A program made the translations under genes and the position numbers. Positions 44,990-55,014 of a stretch of DNA of 64,000 bases are shown here, piece after piece (position 1 is the first letter of the stretch; the number at the start of each line of letters is the position of its first letter). Where the stretch lies: assembly GCF_014851675.1 (NCBI RefSeq), contig NZ_JACVAE010000001.1:1-64000 (forward strand), in the 5' to 3' direction. Under the pieces are notes generated by a model, which saw only the letters and a program-made list of their open reading frames with translations, made no database searches and had not been told where the DNA came from. This stretch comes from Rhizobium sp. ARZ01 (GTDB taxonomy: Bacteria; Pseudomonadota; Alphaproteobacteria; Rhizobiales; Rhizobiaceae).

Positions 44990-46054
44990 TTGAGCGGAAT
45001 TGAACTTAGATCGGTACGCAAATCGTTCGGCAAGCTCGATATCATCCACGGCATCGATCTCTCGATCGAACCCGGGCAATTTTGCGTGTTCGTCGGACCT
45101 TCGGGCTGCGGGAAGTCGACGTTGCTTCGGATGATTGCTGGGCTTGAGGAGATTAGCGGCGGCGAAATCCGCATCGACGGGAGGATCGTCAACAAGGTCG
45201 ACCCCGGCGACCGCGAGATCGCGATGGTCTTCCAGTCCTACGCGCTCTATCCGCACATGACCGTCGCGCAAAACATGGGCTTCGGGCTTCTCATGACCGG
45301 CACGCCGAAAGCCGAGATCGCCAGGCGTGTCGATGAGGCCGCCGCAATCCTGCAGCTTCAGCCGCTTCTCGGGCGAAAACCTGCGCAATTGTCGGGCGGT
45401 CAGCGCCAGCGCGTCGCAATCGGCCGCGCGATCGTCCGAAACCCGAAGGCCTTCCTGTTCGACGAACCGCTGTCGAACCTTGATGCCGAGCTTCGCGTCC
45501 AGATGCGCGTGGAGATCGCGAAGCTCTACCGGACACTCAAGACGACGATGATCTACGTCACCCACGACCAGGTCGAAGCAATGACCCTGGCGGACAAGAT
45601 CGTGGTGCTGCGGGCGGGGCGGATCGAGCAGATCGGCTCACCCCTGGACCTCTACAACAATCCGGACAACGTCTTCGTGGCAGGCTTCATCGGATCGCCG
45701 AGGATCAATCTTCTGGAGGCGCGCGCCGATGCGCGCGGCCTGCTGACAGTCGGCAACTGCACCTTCAAGCCGGCCATCGAGGCGAAGCTCCCCAAGGGAA
45801 CCAAGGTGATCGTGGGCTTGAGGCCGGAGCACTTCGACGCGAACGGAGCCGGCGAGGCGCACCTCGTGATGACCGTCGATGTCGTCGAGAACCTCGGTGG
45901 AACATCGGTCTGGCATGGGTGCCTGTCGACCGGGGAAAAACTGCTCGTCGAGCGAAAAGGCTTCCGAGAAACGCACCCGCAAGACACGGTGCGGCTCGCC
46001 TTCACGTCCGGTGATGCGCTGATTTTCGACAGTGACGGCAAGCGGCTTCGATGA
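44990..46054 (+). CDS. Sugar ABC transporter ATPase (MsmX/UgpC type)
   Basis: Predicted 354 residues. The TTG at 44990 is chosen because GAGGGAGGAAGG lies just upstream and it gives the normal family start (IELRSVRKSFG). Walker A GPSGCGKST, signature LSGGQRQRVAIGRA, Walker B FLFDEPLSNLDAEL, and a C-terminal TOBE-type regulatory region. It powers the two permeases encoded upstream. Confidence 0.88.
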   Translation: MSGIELRSVRKSFGKLDIIHGIDLSIEPGQFCVFVGPSGCGKSTLLRMIAGLEEISGGEIRIDGRIVNKVDPGDREIAMVFQSYALYPHMTVAQNMGFGLLMTGTPKAEIARRVDEAAAILQLQPLLGRKPAQLSGGQRQRVAIGRAIVRNPKAFLFDEPLSNLDAELRVQMRVEIAKLYRTLKTTMIYVTHDQVEAMTLADKIVVLRAGRIEQIGSPLDLYNNPDNVFVAGFIGSPRINLLEARADARGLLTVGNCTFKPAIEAKLPKGTKVIVGLRPEHFDANGAGEAHLVMTVDVVENLGGTSVWHGCLSTGEKLLVERKGFRETHPQDTVRLAFTSGDALIFDSDGKRLR

Positions 46055-46122
46055 ACCTTGGGGAGCTAACAAGGATTGTAAATCGAATCTGGAAGCATTG
46101 ACAAAAAGGAGAGAGGGGAAAA

Positions 46123-47712
46123 ATGAAAACAGAACTTGATTTTCTCGCAGATGCCGCCGCCCGGGGCCATATCTCACGGCGGGCTTTTCTTGGCCGGGCC
46201 GCTGCGCTCGGCGTGTCCGCCGCAATCGCCTCAACGCTCGCGGGGAAGGCCTTCGCGCAGACGCCGGTGAAGGGCGGCCTTCTCAGGGCGGGCCTGCAGG
46301 GCGGTGAATCAACCAACAGCCTTGATCCCGCGCTTAGCCTGAGCCAGGTCTCGTATCTCTTCGGCAAGCAGTGGGGTGAATACCTGGTCCGTCTGACGCC
46401 GGAACGCGGATTGCGATATCTGATCGCTGAAGAGATCGGCTCTTCGGCTGATGCCAAGACCTGGACGATCAAGATCCGTGACGGGATCGAGTTCCACAAT
46501 GGCAAGACGGTCACGGCCGAGGATGTCGCCGCCACGATCGAGCGTCACGCCGATGAGAAGGCAAAGTCGGGTGCGCTTGGAATCCTCAGGAACATCAAGG
46601 GTATCAAGGCGAGCGGCAAGGAAGTCATCGTCACCCTGGCCGAGGCGGATGCCGATTTCCCCTACCTGATGACTGACTACCATCTGATCATCCAGCCGAA
46701 TGGAGGTAAGGACGATCCGAATGCCGGTATCGGCGCCGGTCCCTACAAGGTTACCGTCAATGAGCCGGGCGTGCGGCACGGTGGGGAAAGGTTTGCCAAC
46801 TATTGGCAGGCCGACAAGGCGGCCCATGCCGACCAGATCGAGATCATCGTCATCAATGACGCGACGGCACGGCTGGTAGCGCTGCAAGGTGGGCAGGTGC
46901 ACATGATCAATCGGGTGGAGCCCAAGGTCGTGGACATGGTCAAACGCGTTCCCGGCGTCACGATCGAGAACGTCGACGGCAAGGGCTACTACCCCTTCAA
47001 CATGTTCTGCGACACCGCGCCATTCGATAACAATGACCTTCGAATGGCACTCAAGCTCGCCATGGATCGCGACGAGATCCTCGATAAAATCATGCAGGGG
47101 TACGGCACTGTCGGCAACGACTTCCCGATCAACAACGTCTATCCGTTGTTCCCTGAGGGCATCGAGCAGCGCAAGTTTGACCCGGAAAAGGCGGCGGAGT
47201 TCTACAAGAAGTCGGGCCACTCGGGATCCATTCTGCTGCGGACCTCCGACGTCGCCTTTCCAGGTGCTGTCGATGCGGCTCAACTCTATCAGCAAAGCGC
47301 TGCCAAAGCCGGAATCACGATCGAGATCAGGCGCGAGCCAGGTGATGGGTATTGGTCCCAGGTCTGGAACAAGCAGCCATTCTCGCTGTCCTATTGGGGC
47401 GGCCGCGCCACCCAGGGTCAGATGTACTCCACAGGGTATCTCTCAACAGCGGACTGGAACGACACGCGGTTCAAGAACCCGGCGTTCGACAAGATGCTAT
47501 TCGCCGCTCGCGCGGAACTTGATGAAGCAAAGCGGAAGGTGATCTATCACGACATGGCGGTGCTGATGCGTGATGAGGGCGGCCTGATCGTACCGATCTT
47601 CAACCAAACAATCGATGCGGTCGCCAGCACCAAGGTCGGCGGCTACATCAAGAATCCAAATGGCGAATTGATGGATGGCTACGCGCTTTCGGAGTGCTGG
47701 GTAAACGCCTGA
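46123..47712 (+). CDS. ABC substrate-binding protein, family 5 (peptide type), Tat-exported
   Basis: Predicted 529 residues, preceded by GGAGAGAGGGG. Residues 20-46 form a twin-arginine signal (SRRAFLGRAAALGVSAAIAS) ending at KAFAQ. The mature part is SBP_bac_5: GGESTNSLDPALSLSQVSYL, WTIKIRDGIEFHNGKTVTAEDV, NDLRMALKLAMDRDEI. The family binds peptides, opines or oligosaccharides. No DppBC-like permease or DppDF ATPase genes follow, so it is an orphan binding protein unless partners are encoded elsewhere. A hairpin follows its stop. Confidence 0.87.
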   Translation: MKTELDFLADAAARGHISRRAFLGRAAALGVSAAIASTLAGKAFAQTPVKGGLLRAGLQGGESTNSLDPALSLSQVSYLFGKQWGEYLVRLTPERGLRYLIAEEIGSSADAKTWTIKIRDGIEFHNGKTVTAEDVAATIERHADEKAKSGALGILRNIKGIKASGKEVIVTLAEADADFPYLMTDYHLIIQPNGGKDDPNAGIGAGPYKVTVNEPGVRHGGERFANYWQADKAAHADQIEIIVINDATARLVALQGGQVHMINRVEPKVVDMVKRVPGVTIENVDGKGYYPFNMFCDTAPFDNNDLRMALKLAMDRDEILDKIMQGYGTVGNDFPINNVYPLFPEGIEQRKFDPEKAAEFYKKSGHSGSILLRTSDVAFPGAVDAAQLYQQSAAKAGITIEIRREPGDGYWSQVWNKQPFSLSYWGGRATQGQMYSTGYLSTADWNDTRFKNPAFDKMLFAARAELDEAKRKVIYHDMAVLMRDEGGLIVPIFNQTIDAVASTKVGGYIKNPNGELMDGYALSECWVNA

Positions 47713-47740
47713 CGATCACTGACAACAACATCGGAACAAC

Positions 47741-47770
47741 GGCATTGCGCGTAGAAAGCCGCGCAATGCC
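47741..47770 (+). promoter_or_regulatory. mRNA hairpin after the family-5 binding-protein gene
   Basis: Perfect 10-bp stem GGCATTGCGC (47741-47750) and GCGCAATGCC (47761-47770) with a ten-base loop, 28 bp after the stop and 32 bp before the next gene. No T-run follows. It resembles the hairpins behind the other two binding-protein genes in placement. Confidence 0.65.
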
Positions 47771-47802
47771 CCCATTTCTGCGCCGCTCTTACGGAGACAT
47801 CG

Positions 47803-48642
47803 ATGCCCCTCAAGTCCAAGCTGTTGCTCATTATCCTCGACGGCGTGCCCTACAAGAATTGGCGTCGTTTGATGGGAAATCTCGAAGGCTGGGTGCGATC
47901 GGGCGAAGCGAAGGTCTGGAAGATGCGGTCGGTGTTACCTTCGACTTCTGCATCCTGCTATGCTTCGATCCACACCGGCGTTTCGCCCCAGGTGCACGGC
48001 ATCCTCTCGAACGAGAATCGGTTCCGTGTTCGGCAGCCCGACATCTTCTCCGAGGTCACCAAAGCTGGTGGCAAGACGGGAGCGGTGACCCATTCCTACT
48101 GGTCGGAATTCTTTCGATCCTACCCATTCGACCTCGTCGACGACCTGGAGTACGACGAACCTGGCGGTCCCATCACCCACGGGCGATTCCACACCATGAC
48201 GGGCGCCAATCGAAACAATCTGGCGACGCCCAGCGACGTGGATCTCTTCGCAACGCTGACCTTTTTGGCAAAGCGCTTTGATATCGACTACGGCATACTG
48301 CACACGTGCACGTTGGACTCGATGGGGCATCGTTTTGGCCACGACTGCCATGAGATGGATCATGCCGTCTACGTTATGGACGGCATGCTTGCCGCCTACC
48401 TGCCACGGTGGCGTGACGCTGGCTATGAAGTGATCGTGACCGCTGACCACGGCCAAACGGACCGCGGCCATCATGGCGGCCATGATGATGAGATGCAGGA
48501 CTTTGCCTTGTATTACTTCGGTTCGGGATACGGGCCGCAGGCGGATACCCTGCTCGACCAGTTGCAACTGGCGCCCACAATCCTCAGGCGGCTTGGCGTG
48601 CCGGTACCGGAAACGATGAGAGGAGAGCCGTTTCTCCGCTGA
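47803..48642 (+). CDS. Alkaline-phosphatase-superfamily phosphodiesterase
   Basis: Predicted 279 residues. Metal-binding and nucleophile features of the nucleotide pyrophosphatase/phosphodiesterase group are visible: IILDGVP at the start, SVLPSTSASC with the Ser/Thr nucleophile, LDSMGHRFGHD in the middle, and TADHGQTDRGHHGG near residue 210. No signal peptide, so probably cytoplasmic. It follows the family-5 binding protein in the same direction, which suggests that the imported ligand carries a phosphoester or phosphonate. The substrate is unknown. Confidence 0.78.
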   Translation: MPLKSKLLLIILDGVPYKNWRRLMGNLEGWVRSGEAKVWKMRSVLPSTSASCYASIHTGVSPQVHGILSNENRFRVRQPDIFSEVTKAGGKTGAVTHSYWSEFFRSYPFDLVDDLEYDEPGGPITHGRFHTMTGANRNNLATPSDVDLFATLTFLAKRFDIDYGILHTCTLDSMGHRFGHDCHEMDHAVYVMDGMLAAYLPRWRDAGYEVIVTADHGQTDRGHHGGHDDEMQDFALYYFGSGYGPQADTLLDQLQLAPTILRRLGVPVPETMRGEPFLR

Positions 48643-48666
48643 ATTGCGACAGCCCTGCACACCCAT

Positions 48667-49449
48667 TCAATCGATGATGTGATATCCCCCATCGATATAG
48701 AGCGTCTCGCCGGTGATGAGCCTTGCCGCGTCATGGGCGAGGAAGGCGGTCGCCATGCCGACGTCGTCGATGCTCACCAGGCTGCGGGTCGGTGCGGTTT
48801 CCTGCGCCTTGTGCAGCAGTTCATCGAATTCGGGAATGCCTGAAGCGGCGCGCGTGGCGAGTGGTCCGGGTGAGATCGCATGTACGCGAATGCCCTTTGG
48901 CCCTAGCTCCGCAGCAATATAGCGAACCGCACTTTCCAGCGCGGCCTTGGCGACACCCATGACATTGTAGTTCTTCACCACCATCTGGCTGCCATAGTAG
49001 GTCATGGTGAAGAGCGTTCCGCCGCGCTTCATCAGCGGCTCGGCCAGATGCGCCATGCGGATGAAGGACCAGCAGGAAACCTCCATCGTCGTGAGAAAGC
49101 CATCGCGTGGAACGTCGACGACGCGCCCCTGCAGCGTGTCTTTCGGCGAAAATGCGATGGAGTGCACAACGAAATCGATCTCGCCCCAATGTTCCTCGAT
49201 CCGCTGGAAAATCGCCTCCATCTGCCCTGGGACGGCGACGTCGAGCGGCATGACGATCTCCGCCTCCAGTTCGCGCGCCAACGGCTCGACGTAAGGTTTG
49301 GCCTTGTCGTTCAGGTAGGTCACAGCCAGTTCTGCACCCAGCGCGCGGAATGCCTTGGCGCAACCCCATGCGATTGACTGGTCGTTGGCTATGCCGACGA
49401 TCACCCCTCTCTTGCCTTCCAACAGCTTTGCCTTGACCGCAGGAATCAT
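48667..49449 (-). CDS. fabI: Enoyl-ACP reductase (NADH type)
   Basis: Predicted 260 residues from the ATG at 49449. Typical FabI motifs: GVIVGIANDQSIAWG at the cofactor site, and catalytic KNYNVMGVAKAALE, giving Tyr-x6-Lys, followed by ISPGPLATRAASGI. The last step of fatty-acid elongation. Its place downstream of ackA and pta makes it a cluster-specific FabI paralogue and probably not the only one in the genome. Confidence 0.9.
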   Translation of the reverse strand: MIPAVKAKLLEGKRGVIVGIANDQSIAWGCAKAFRALGAELAVTYLNDKAKPYVEPLARELEAEIVMPLDVAVPGQMEAIFQRIEEHWGEIDFVVHSIAFSPKDTLQGRVVDVPRDGFLTTMEVSCWSFIRMAHLAEPLMKRGGTLFTMTYYGSQMVVKNYNVMGVAKAALESAVRYIAAELGPKGIRVHAISPGPLATRAASGIPEFDELLHKAQETAPTRSLVSIDDVGMATAFLAHDAARLITGETLYIDGGYHIID

Positions 49450-49509
49450 TGGCACGCTCTCCGTTCGATACAAATGGCGAATGGTGACCGACAACGCCGG
49501 TTGCCGGTC

Positions 49510-50679
49510 TCAATTCAGTAGGGCCAGCGTGTGACGCGCGATCATCAGTTCTTCGTCGGTTGGAACGACGTACAGGCGCACTTTGCTGTCGGGTGTGGAG
49601 ATATCCAGTTCGCCTGCGGCATTCCGGGCAGGATCGATCTTCGCCCCCAGCCATTCGAGTTTGGCGGCAATGCGCGCCCGCAGCACCGGCGAGTTCTCGC
49701 CAATGCCCGCGGTAAAGACGAAGGCATCCAGGCCGCCGAGGGCAGCCGCAAGCATCCCGGCGTTCAATCCGATGCGGTGGACGAAATGCTCAAGGGCAAA
49801 GGCGGCGCGCGGATCGTCGCTCGCCAGAAGCGCGCGGACATCATTGCTGACGCCGGAAAGACCCTTGAGGCCGGAGTCCTTGTAGAGGAGGTTTTCCACC
49901 TCTTTTGGAGCCATTCCCAATTGCTGGAGCAGATAAAGAATGACGCCCGGGTCGATCTGTCCGCAGCGCGTGCCCATGGGCAGGCCGTCGAGGGCGGTGA
50001 AGCCGAGCGTGCTTTCGATGCTCTTGCCCCCCAAAAGGGCGCACATCGAAGCTCCACTGCCAAGATGGGCTACGATCACCCGGCCGTTTGCGATCCCCGG
50101 CGCCACGTCGTGCAGTTTGCCTGCGACATATTCATAGGAAAGGCCGTGGAAGCCATAGCGCCTTACGCCTTCCTCGAAGAAGTGCTCGGGAATGGCATAG
50201 TGGCTCGCCACCAGGCTGTGTCCCCTGTGGAACGACGTATCGAAACAGGCGATCTGTGGAAGGTCCGGGCGGCGTTCCAGCACGGCGCGGATCGGCGCAA
50301 GATTGTTGGGCTGGTGCAGTGGCGCGAGCGGCACCAGGCGTTCAAGATCGGTGAGAACAGCCTCGTCGAGCAGGATCGGCCGGTCGTAGTCCGGGCCGCC
50401 GTGGACAACCCGGTGACCCACGGCAACGAGGCGGCCCTCGTGGTGTTCGCGCAGCCATGCGCCGACGAAACGCATCGCAGTGATCAGATCGGGGACATCG
50501 TTAGGCGCATGCGCGTTTTCCGCCAGCACCTGGCCGTCGCTGCCCTTGATGTGCAAACGCGGCGCTGTTCCGATCCCCTCCATCTGCCCACGAAGCAGCT
50601 TCTTCAAGCCATCAGCGATGGCGAAGACTTCGAACTTGAGGCTGGAAGAGCCCGCATTGACGACAAGAATCGTATCCAT
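49510..50679 (-). CDS. ackA: Acetate kinase
   Basis: Predicted 389 residues; the ATG at 50679 is preferred over a GTG 9 bases upstream. The N-terminal [13 protein letters not shown], central [27 protein letters not shown] and [11 protein letters not shown], and [10 protein letters not shown] near the end are all characteristic. Converts acetyl phosphate and ADP to acetate and ATP. The pta stop is 5 bp upstream of the start, so the pair is an operon. Confidence 0.93.
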   Translation of the reverse strand: MDTILVVNAGSSSLKFEVFAIADGLKKLLRGQMEGIGTAPRLHIKGSDGQVLAENAHAPNDVPDLITAMRFVGAWLREHHEGRLVAVGHRVVHGGPDYDRPILLDEAVLTDLERLVPLAPLHQPNNLAPIRAVLERRPDLPQIACFDTSFHRGHSLVASHYAIPEHFFEEGVRRYGFHGLSYEYVAGKLHDVAPGIANGRVIVAHLGSGASMCALLGGKSIESTLGFTALDGLPMGTRCGQIDPGVILYLLQQLGMAPKEVENLLYKDSGLKGLSGVSNDVRALLASDDPRAAFALEHFVHRIGLNAGMLAAALGGLDAFVFTAGIGENSPVLRARIAAKLEWLGAKIDPARNAAGELDISTPDSKVRLYVVPTDEELMIARHTLALLN

Positions 50680-50684
50680 GAGTT

Positions 50685-51650
50685 TCACACGCTCACGACG
50701 GAAGGAATGTGGCGCCGCGCATCCGCCAACAGGACCGCGACTGCGCAGGAGGCGAGCCGGGTGCGAACCGAATCGGCTCGCGAGGTGAGGATGATCGGCA
50801 CCCGGGCCCCGAGAACGATACCCGCGGCATCCGCTCTCACCATGAAGGTCAGGTTCTTGGCCAGCATGTTTCCGGCCTCCAGATTGGGCACGACGAGGAT
50901 CTGCGCGCGGCCGGCAACGGGCGAGGAAATGCCCTTGATCCGCGCGGCTTCCGGATCGATCGCATTGTCGAAGGCAAGTGGGCCCTCCAGAAGCCCGCCA
51001 GTGATCTGCCCGCGCTCGGCCATCTTGCAGAGGGCGGCGGCATCGATCGTGGAGGGGATTTTCGACGTGACCGTCTCGACGGCGGAGAGGATCGCCACCC
51101 TAGGCGTTCCAAGGCCAACCTGGGTGAAGAGGTCAATGGCGTTCTGTACGATGTCCCGCTTGGCATCGAGATCAGGCGCGATGTTGATCGCTGCATCCGT
51201 GACGAACAGCGTCTCGGAATAGGTCGGCACATCCATGACGAAGACATGGCTGATGCGCCGCTCGGTGCGTAGGCCCGTTGCCGACGCGGTGACGGCACGC
51301 ATGAGTTCGTCCGTGTGCAGGCTGCCCTTCATCAGAAGTTCGCCCTTCGCCTCGCGAATGAGCTCCACGGCCTTGGCCGCCGCCGCATCGCTGTGCGGCA
51401 CATCGACAATCTCAAGCGACGAGATGTCGAGGCCATGGGCCGCGGCCACGGCGGTGATCTTGTGTGCAGGGCCGACAAGCATCGGCACGATCAGTTCAGC
51501 CTCTGCCGCCTCGATCGCTCCGCGCAGCGAGGTCTCGTCGCAGGGATGCACGATGATCGTTTTTGCGGAGGGCGCTTGTTGCGCCCGTGCAATCAGGTGC
51601 TCGTATTTTTCGTGCAGGCCGGGCTGTTGAGGGTTGCTACTTTCCACCAT
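50685..51650 (-). CDS. Phosphate acetyl/butyryltransferase
   Basis: Predicted 321 residues from the ATG at 51650 (GGGGA upstream); the frame is open to 51737. PTA_PTB domain features include [43 protein letters not shown] and [15 protein letters not shown]. The short single-domain form is shared by phosphate acetyl- and butyryltransferases; next to acetate kinase the acetyl role is likely. Links acetyl-CoA to acetyl phosphate. Confidence 0.85.
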   Translation of the reverse strand: MVESSNPQQPGLHEKYEHLIARAQQAPSAKTIIVHPCDETSLRGAIEAAEAELIVPMLVGPAHKITAVAAAHGLDISSLEIVDVPHSDAAAAKAVELIREAKGELLMKGSLHTDELMRAVTASATGLRTERRISHVFVMDVPTYSETLFVTDAAINIAPDLDAKRDIVQNAIDLFTQVGLGTPRVAILSAVETVTSKIPSTIDAAALCKMAERGQITGGLLEGPLAFDNAIDPEAARIKGISSPVAGRAQILVVPNLEAGNMLAKNLTFMVRADAAGIVLGARVPIILTSRADSVRTRLASCAVAVLLADARRHIPSVVSV

Positions 51651-51811
51651 GTGACCATCCCCACTCTCGTTTGCCTCTTCATCTGCGCAACCGGGCCTGG
51701 CGGTCCAGCCACCCGGTGGCGTCGCGTCATATGGCATACGCGGCGCTGCAACGGTTTGATTTTCCGCACGGTCCTTCCATTCGGTGTGTGTCCGGTTGAA
51801 AGGACAACGTG

Positions 51812-54064
51812 CTAGCGTCTGACGACCTTGACATGCGGCGCCTTTGCTTGCTCTGGCGGTTTGGTCGGTTTCGTCGACGGATCGCCATTGAGCTGGAACA
51901 ATCGGGTGATTTCTTGCCAGCGCTGCGTGGCCTCTTCCGGCAGCTCGCCGCGCGCCTTGACGATCGTTTCGAGGGCAGCAAGGCCCTTGCGGCGCAGGTC
52001 GGGATCGGCCGGAAGCAATTTCGGGATGGCCGCAAGCGTGGCCTCTTCATCGATCAGCAGCATGAGGAACTGGTCGCGGATGAGCGACTTAAATTCACCC
52101 AAGGACATCTGCGGCATACCGTCTTCGACCCTGCGCAGGCGACGGATAGCGGCAAAACCGCGTTCGTCGGCTCCCCCGCGCGCCATGGATACATAGAGTA
52201 ATCCGCGCGCAAGGCATTCTCGCAATCCGCCTTCGTCGATACGACCCTTCAATTCCGCCTTCCGAGACTGCAGCATTCTCCGGTGGAGGCCCGTCTTGCC
52301 CGCCCTGCGTTGTGCGGTCTCATCTGCCGGGTCGATGCCTGCGGCGGCCTGAAGGACCGGCGAGCCGTAGACGGACAGGAAGGTCGCTTCCGAGACTGCC
52401 TCGACCCATCCCTGCCAGGCGTCGAGGCCCGCCACGATCTGCCGGGACATGGTCTGTTCGAGAGCGAGAAATGGGTTGTCGGAGGGGATCGGCCGGCGCT
52501 CTTCCGCAGCCTGCGTTGCCAGATCGGCGATGGGCGCCATCATGGGATTGGCGTCGGAAAGCAGCTCGTACTGGAGCCGCAAAGGATGGAGCTTACTCAA
52601 CCATTCCCCAAATCCGTTCGGCAAGAGTTCGCGCACCCAGGGCTGCACGAAGGTTCGGTAGAGGGCCAGATTGATCTCTGAAACCCGTGCCGCAGCGGCA
52701 AAGCGGCGGTCATCGGCCGCGTCATTGCCGCCAAGAGCCCGGATGTCGTCGAGCGTGCGCGCCTCGCAGCGCATGATCCAATCGCCGTCGACGAGATTGA
52801 CGCCGGCCGTCTCGTTGGTCTTGGGTTCGAAGATCGCCTCGTAGAGCCCGGGCGGCAAAGCATCGATCAGGTCGATGTTCCCGGCAAACTCGCCGTGCTC
52901 CTTGCGTGCGACGCCTGCGGAGACGAAGATTCCAAGATGGCCGATGTCCTCGTGAATGGTGTAGACGATCGTCTGGCCGTGCGAGCGAATGTCGTCGACA
53001 TCATCGTAGAGATCGAGGATCCAGTCGAGGGCCTGCTGCGGCGGGGTGATGTTGTCGCCTCTGGAGCAGAAGACGACGATCGGCGAACGGATATCGCGCA
53101 GATCAATCGTGAATCCGTCCGAGGTCTTGATGCGGCCGGCCGCGAGATTGTTGCCGATGAACAACTCATCGACGATGAATTGGATCTCTTCGGCATTGAG
53201 ATTGACGTGGCCGCCCCACCACTCTTCGAAACCCAAGTAGCGCGGCGCCTCTGTGTCGATCTTCGAATAGAGGTTGTATTGCTTGGTCCAATAGGTGTTC
53301 GCCGGATTCTGGTTCTCGAAATTTTGCACCAGCCAGGCGCCATCGAACTTGCCCTGACCGAGATCGCTGGTGAGCGCTGTCAGCCAGCTTCCGCCGAGCA
53401 GGCCGCCGCTGTAGCGCATTGGATACTTGCCGTGCACGCCCGCCCAATAGGACAGCGGTGATCCGGCAATGATGATCGACCCGAACAGTTCAGGACGGAG
53501 GGCGGCGAGCATCATCACCGCCCAGCCCGCCTGGCAGTTGCCGACGACGCATGGCTTGGCGTCCGCATCGGGATGGAGCGCGATCACTTTTTCGAGGAAG
53601 ACGGCTTCCGCGCGGGCAATATCCTCGATCGTCTGGCCGGGGGCCGGGTCCGGCAGGAACCCGATGAAGTAGCAGGGATGGCCGGCGCGAAGGGCGACGC
53701 CGATCTCGCTGTCTGCCTTGAAGCCGCCGATGCCCGGTCCATGGCCGGCGCGCGGATCGACGACCACGAACGGCCGGCGGGTCTGATCGACCTTTACCCC
53801 CTCGGGCGGCACGATGCGGACAAGCGCGTAGTTGACGGGCCGCTCCAGCGTCCGGCCGTCGATCAGGATTTCCGGCGTGTAGCTGAGCACGTGCGGTGCG
53901 GTCTTCGCCACATGGGCGCGGTACTGGTTGCCGCGCTGGCGCATGACGTCCCAAAAGAGGAGGCTTCGCTGCGCTGCATCAACCGCATAGTCGAACGCGG
54001 GTCCGAATGGATTGTATTGAAACGAGACTTCGTCTTTGTTCTGCCCGTTAGAAGGAATGCTCAT
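51812..54064 (-). CDS. DUF3141 alpha/beta-hydrolase (PHA-synthase-like)
   Basis: Predicted 750 residues. The N-terminal half is an alpha/beta-hydrolase fold with VVGNCQAGWAVMML at about 170-183. The nucleophile position is Cys in G-x-C-x-A-G, as in poly-3-hydroxyalkanoate synthases rather than esterases. The region IRSPIVVFCSRGDNITPPQQAL holds a likely catalytic Asp, and HEDIGHLGIFVS the His. The C-terminal third is helical. The family is found with pta, ackA and fabI in rhizobia, which suggests a link to acyl-CoA or polyester storage. Exact reaction unknown. Confidence 0.82.
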   Translation of the reverse strand: MSIPSNGQNKDEVSFQYNPFGPAFDYAVDAAQRSLLFWDVMRQRGNQYRAHVAKTAPHVLSYTPEILIDGRTLERPVNYALVRIVPPEGVKVDQTRRPFVVVDPRAGHGPGIGGFKADSEIGVALRAGHPCYFIGFLPDPAPGQTIEDIARAEAVFLEKVIALHPDADAKPCVVGNCQAGWAVMMLAALRPELFGSIIIAGSPLSYWAGVHGKYPMRYSGGLLGGSWLTALTSDLGQGKFDGAWLVQNFENQNPANTYWTKQYNLYSKIDTEAPRYLGFEEWWGGHVNLNAEEIQFIVDELFIGNNLAAGRIKTSDGFTIDLRDIRSPIVVFCSRGDNITPPQQALDWILDLYDDVDDIRSHGQTIVYTIHEDIGHLGIFVSAGVARKEHGEFAGNIDLIDALPPGLYEAIFEPKTNETAGVNLVDGDWIMRCEARTLDDIRALGGNDAADDRRFAAAARVSEINLALYRTFVQPWVRELLPNGFGEWLSKLHPLRLQYELLSDANPMMAPIADLATQAAEERRPIPSDNPFLALEQTMSRQIVAGLDAWQGWVEAVSEATFLSVYGSPVLQAAAGIDPADETAQRRAGKTGLHRRMLQSRKAELKGRIDEGGLRECLARGLLYVSMARGGADERGFAAIRRLRRVEDGMPQMSLGEFKSLIRDQFLMLLIDEEATLAAIPKLLPADPDLRRKGLAALETIVKARGELPEEATQRWQEITRLFQLNGDPSTKPTKPPEQAKAPHVKVVRR

Positions 54065-54349
54065 GCGAAACTCCTTCGTTCATGCCAAGACTGCCACGCT
54101 GCGTTGCAGCATACAAGCTATAAAATGTCGCAACTTATCCGATTGTATTCCGTGGAAATACTCTGGTTGGAGGCCGTTCCTTTCGGTGTAAGCTTTTTCA
54201 TTTCGTTATCTACGCATCTGCTGGGAGCCTAGGCAACGAAAGAAAAAATGAGCGCCCACAGGGTGGCGGAAGCTCGTGACCAAAAGATGACAGTCGGCGG
54301 CCTTCGGGCGTGTCCTGTCTTGCTTGACTGACCGAGGCGCATCCAGTCC
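54065..54349. other. Divergent intergenic region
   Basis: It lies upstream of the DUF3141 gene and should carry its promoter. No other structure is seen. Confidence 0.4.
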
Positions 54350-54502
54350 GTGATCAACGTTTCAGTTCAGATCGAAGGGCGCGCGGAGGGCGTCAGCTTC
54401 TTCGTTGCTCCACTTAAATATGAGGACCGATTTCTCCCGATTTATGCCCTGATTGGCATGTACATTGCGACCATCATGGTCTGGATCGTCAACGCGGTCT
54501 GA
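54350..54502 (+). CDS. Possible small single-pass membrane protein
   Basis: A GTG-started frame of 50 codons ends 17 bp before the CHAP/NlpC-like gene. The translation has a polar start (INVSVQIEGRAEGVSFFVAP) and then one clear hydrophobic helix (FLPIYALIGMYIATIMVWIV). No strong ribosome-binding site and no recognised family. The compact polar-then-TM layout and position in front of a secreted protein gene make it worth listing, but it could be chance. Confidence 0.3.
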   Translation: MINVSVQIEGRAEGVSFFVAPLKYEDRFLPIYALIGMYIATIMVWIVNAV

Positions 54503-54519
54503 GCAATGGTGAGAAAAGA

Positions 54520-54945
54520 ATGAGGGTTATTCTAGCCGTCATTGTCACGATTCTTGCCACGGCCGCCCAGGCTGACATGCTCAGTATGGCCACGAAATTC
54601 AATAACATGCATGAGCGTTCTATATCCTTCCTTGGGGTCAATGCCCGAAGGACATCCTGGTGCGGGGCGTTCCTAGCTTACGTCGCCAAGCGGTCTTCCC
54701 GTCAACCGCCGGCCAATCCCAACATGGCCGTATCATGGAAAAACTTCGGCAGACCTGTATTGACCCGCTTCGCAAGGCCGGGAGACGTCGTGGTCATGCG
54801 GACAGGAAAGCAGAGGTTCCATGTCAGCCTGTTCCATCACTTCGATACCAAGCGCCAATACGTTTACCTGTTTGGAGGTAACCAGTCGGACCGGGTTCAA
54901 TTGTCGAGGTATAAGGTTAGTTCGATCGTGGCCGTGCGACGCTGA
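54520..54945 (+). CDS. Secreted CHAP/NlpC-like small hydrolase (TIGR02594 type)
   Basis: Predicted 141 residues with a Sec signal cut near AAQA. The core TSWCGAFLAYVAKRSS holds the likely catalytic Cys. GRPVLTRFARPGDVVVM and HVSLFHHF carry the usual PGDVVV motif and the catalytic-type His. Such proteins cleave peptidoglycan peptides or act as amidases. Preceded by GAGAAAAG. Its stop lies convergent with the flavoprotein gene, with a hairpin between. Confidence 0.72.
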   Translation: MRVILAVIVTILATAAQADMLSMATKFNNMHERSISFLGVNARRTSWCGAFLAYVAKRSSRQPPANPNMAVSWKNFGRPVLTRFARPGDVVVMRTGKQRFHVSLFHHFDTKRQYVYLFGGNQSDRVQLSRYKVSSIVAVRR

Positions 54946-54959
54946 TGGCACAAATGACG

Positions 54960-54986
54960 GTGCCCGCTCCACTGGGGAACGGGCAC
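54960..54986. terminator. Bidirectional hairpin between convergent genes
   Basis: Stem GTGCCCG (54960-54966) and CGGGCAC (54980-54986) lies between the stops of the CHAP-like gene and the flavoprotein gene. No T-run, so function as a terminator is inferred from position. Confidence 0.45.
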
Positions 54987-55014
54987 GTATCGAAGTCTGA
55001 ATGCAGCCGGTGGA

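Noticed and set aside
49531..51222. 563-codon open frame on the + strand
   Set aside because: It is antisense to ackA and pta, which are both certain; GC-rich codon use leaves the opposite strand open.
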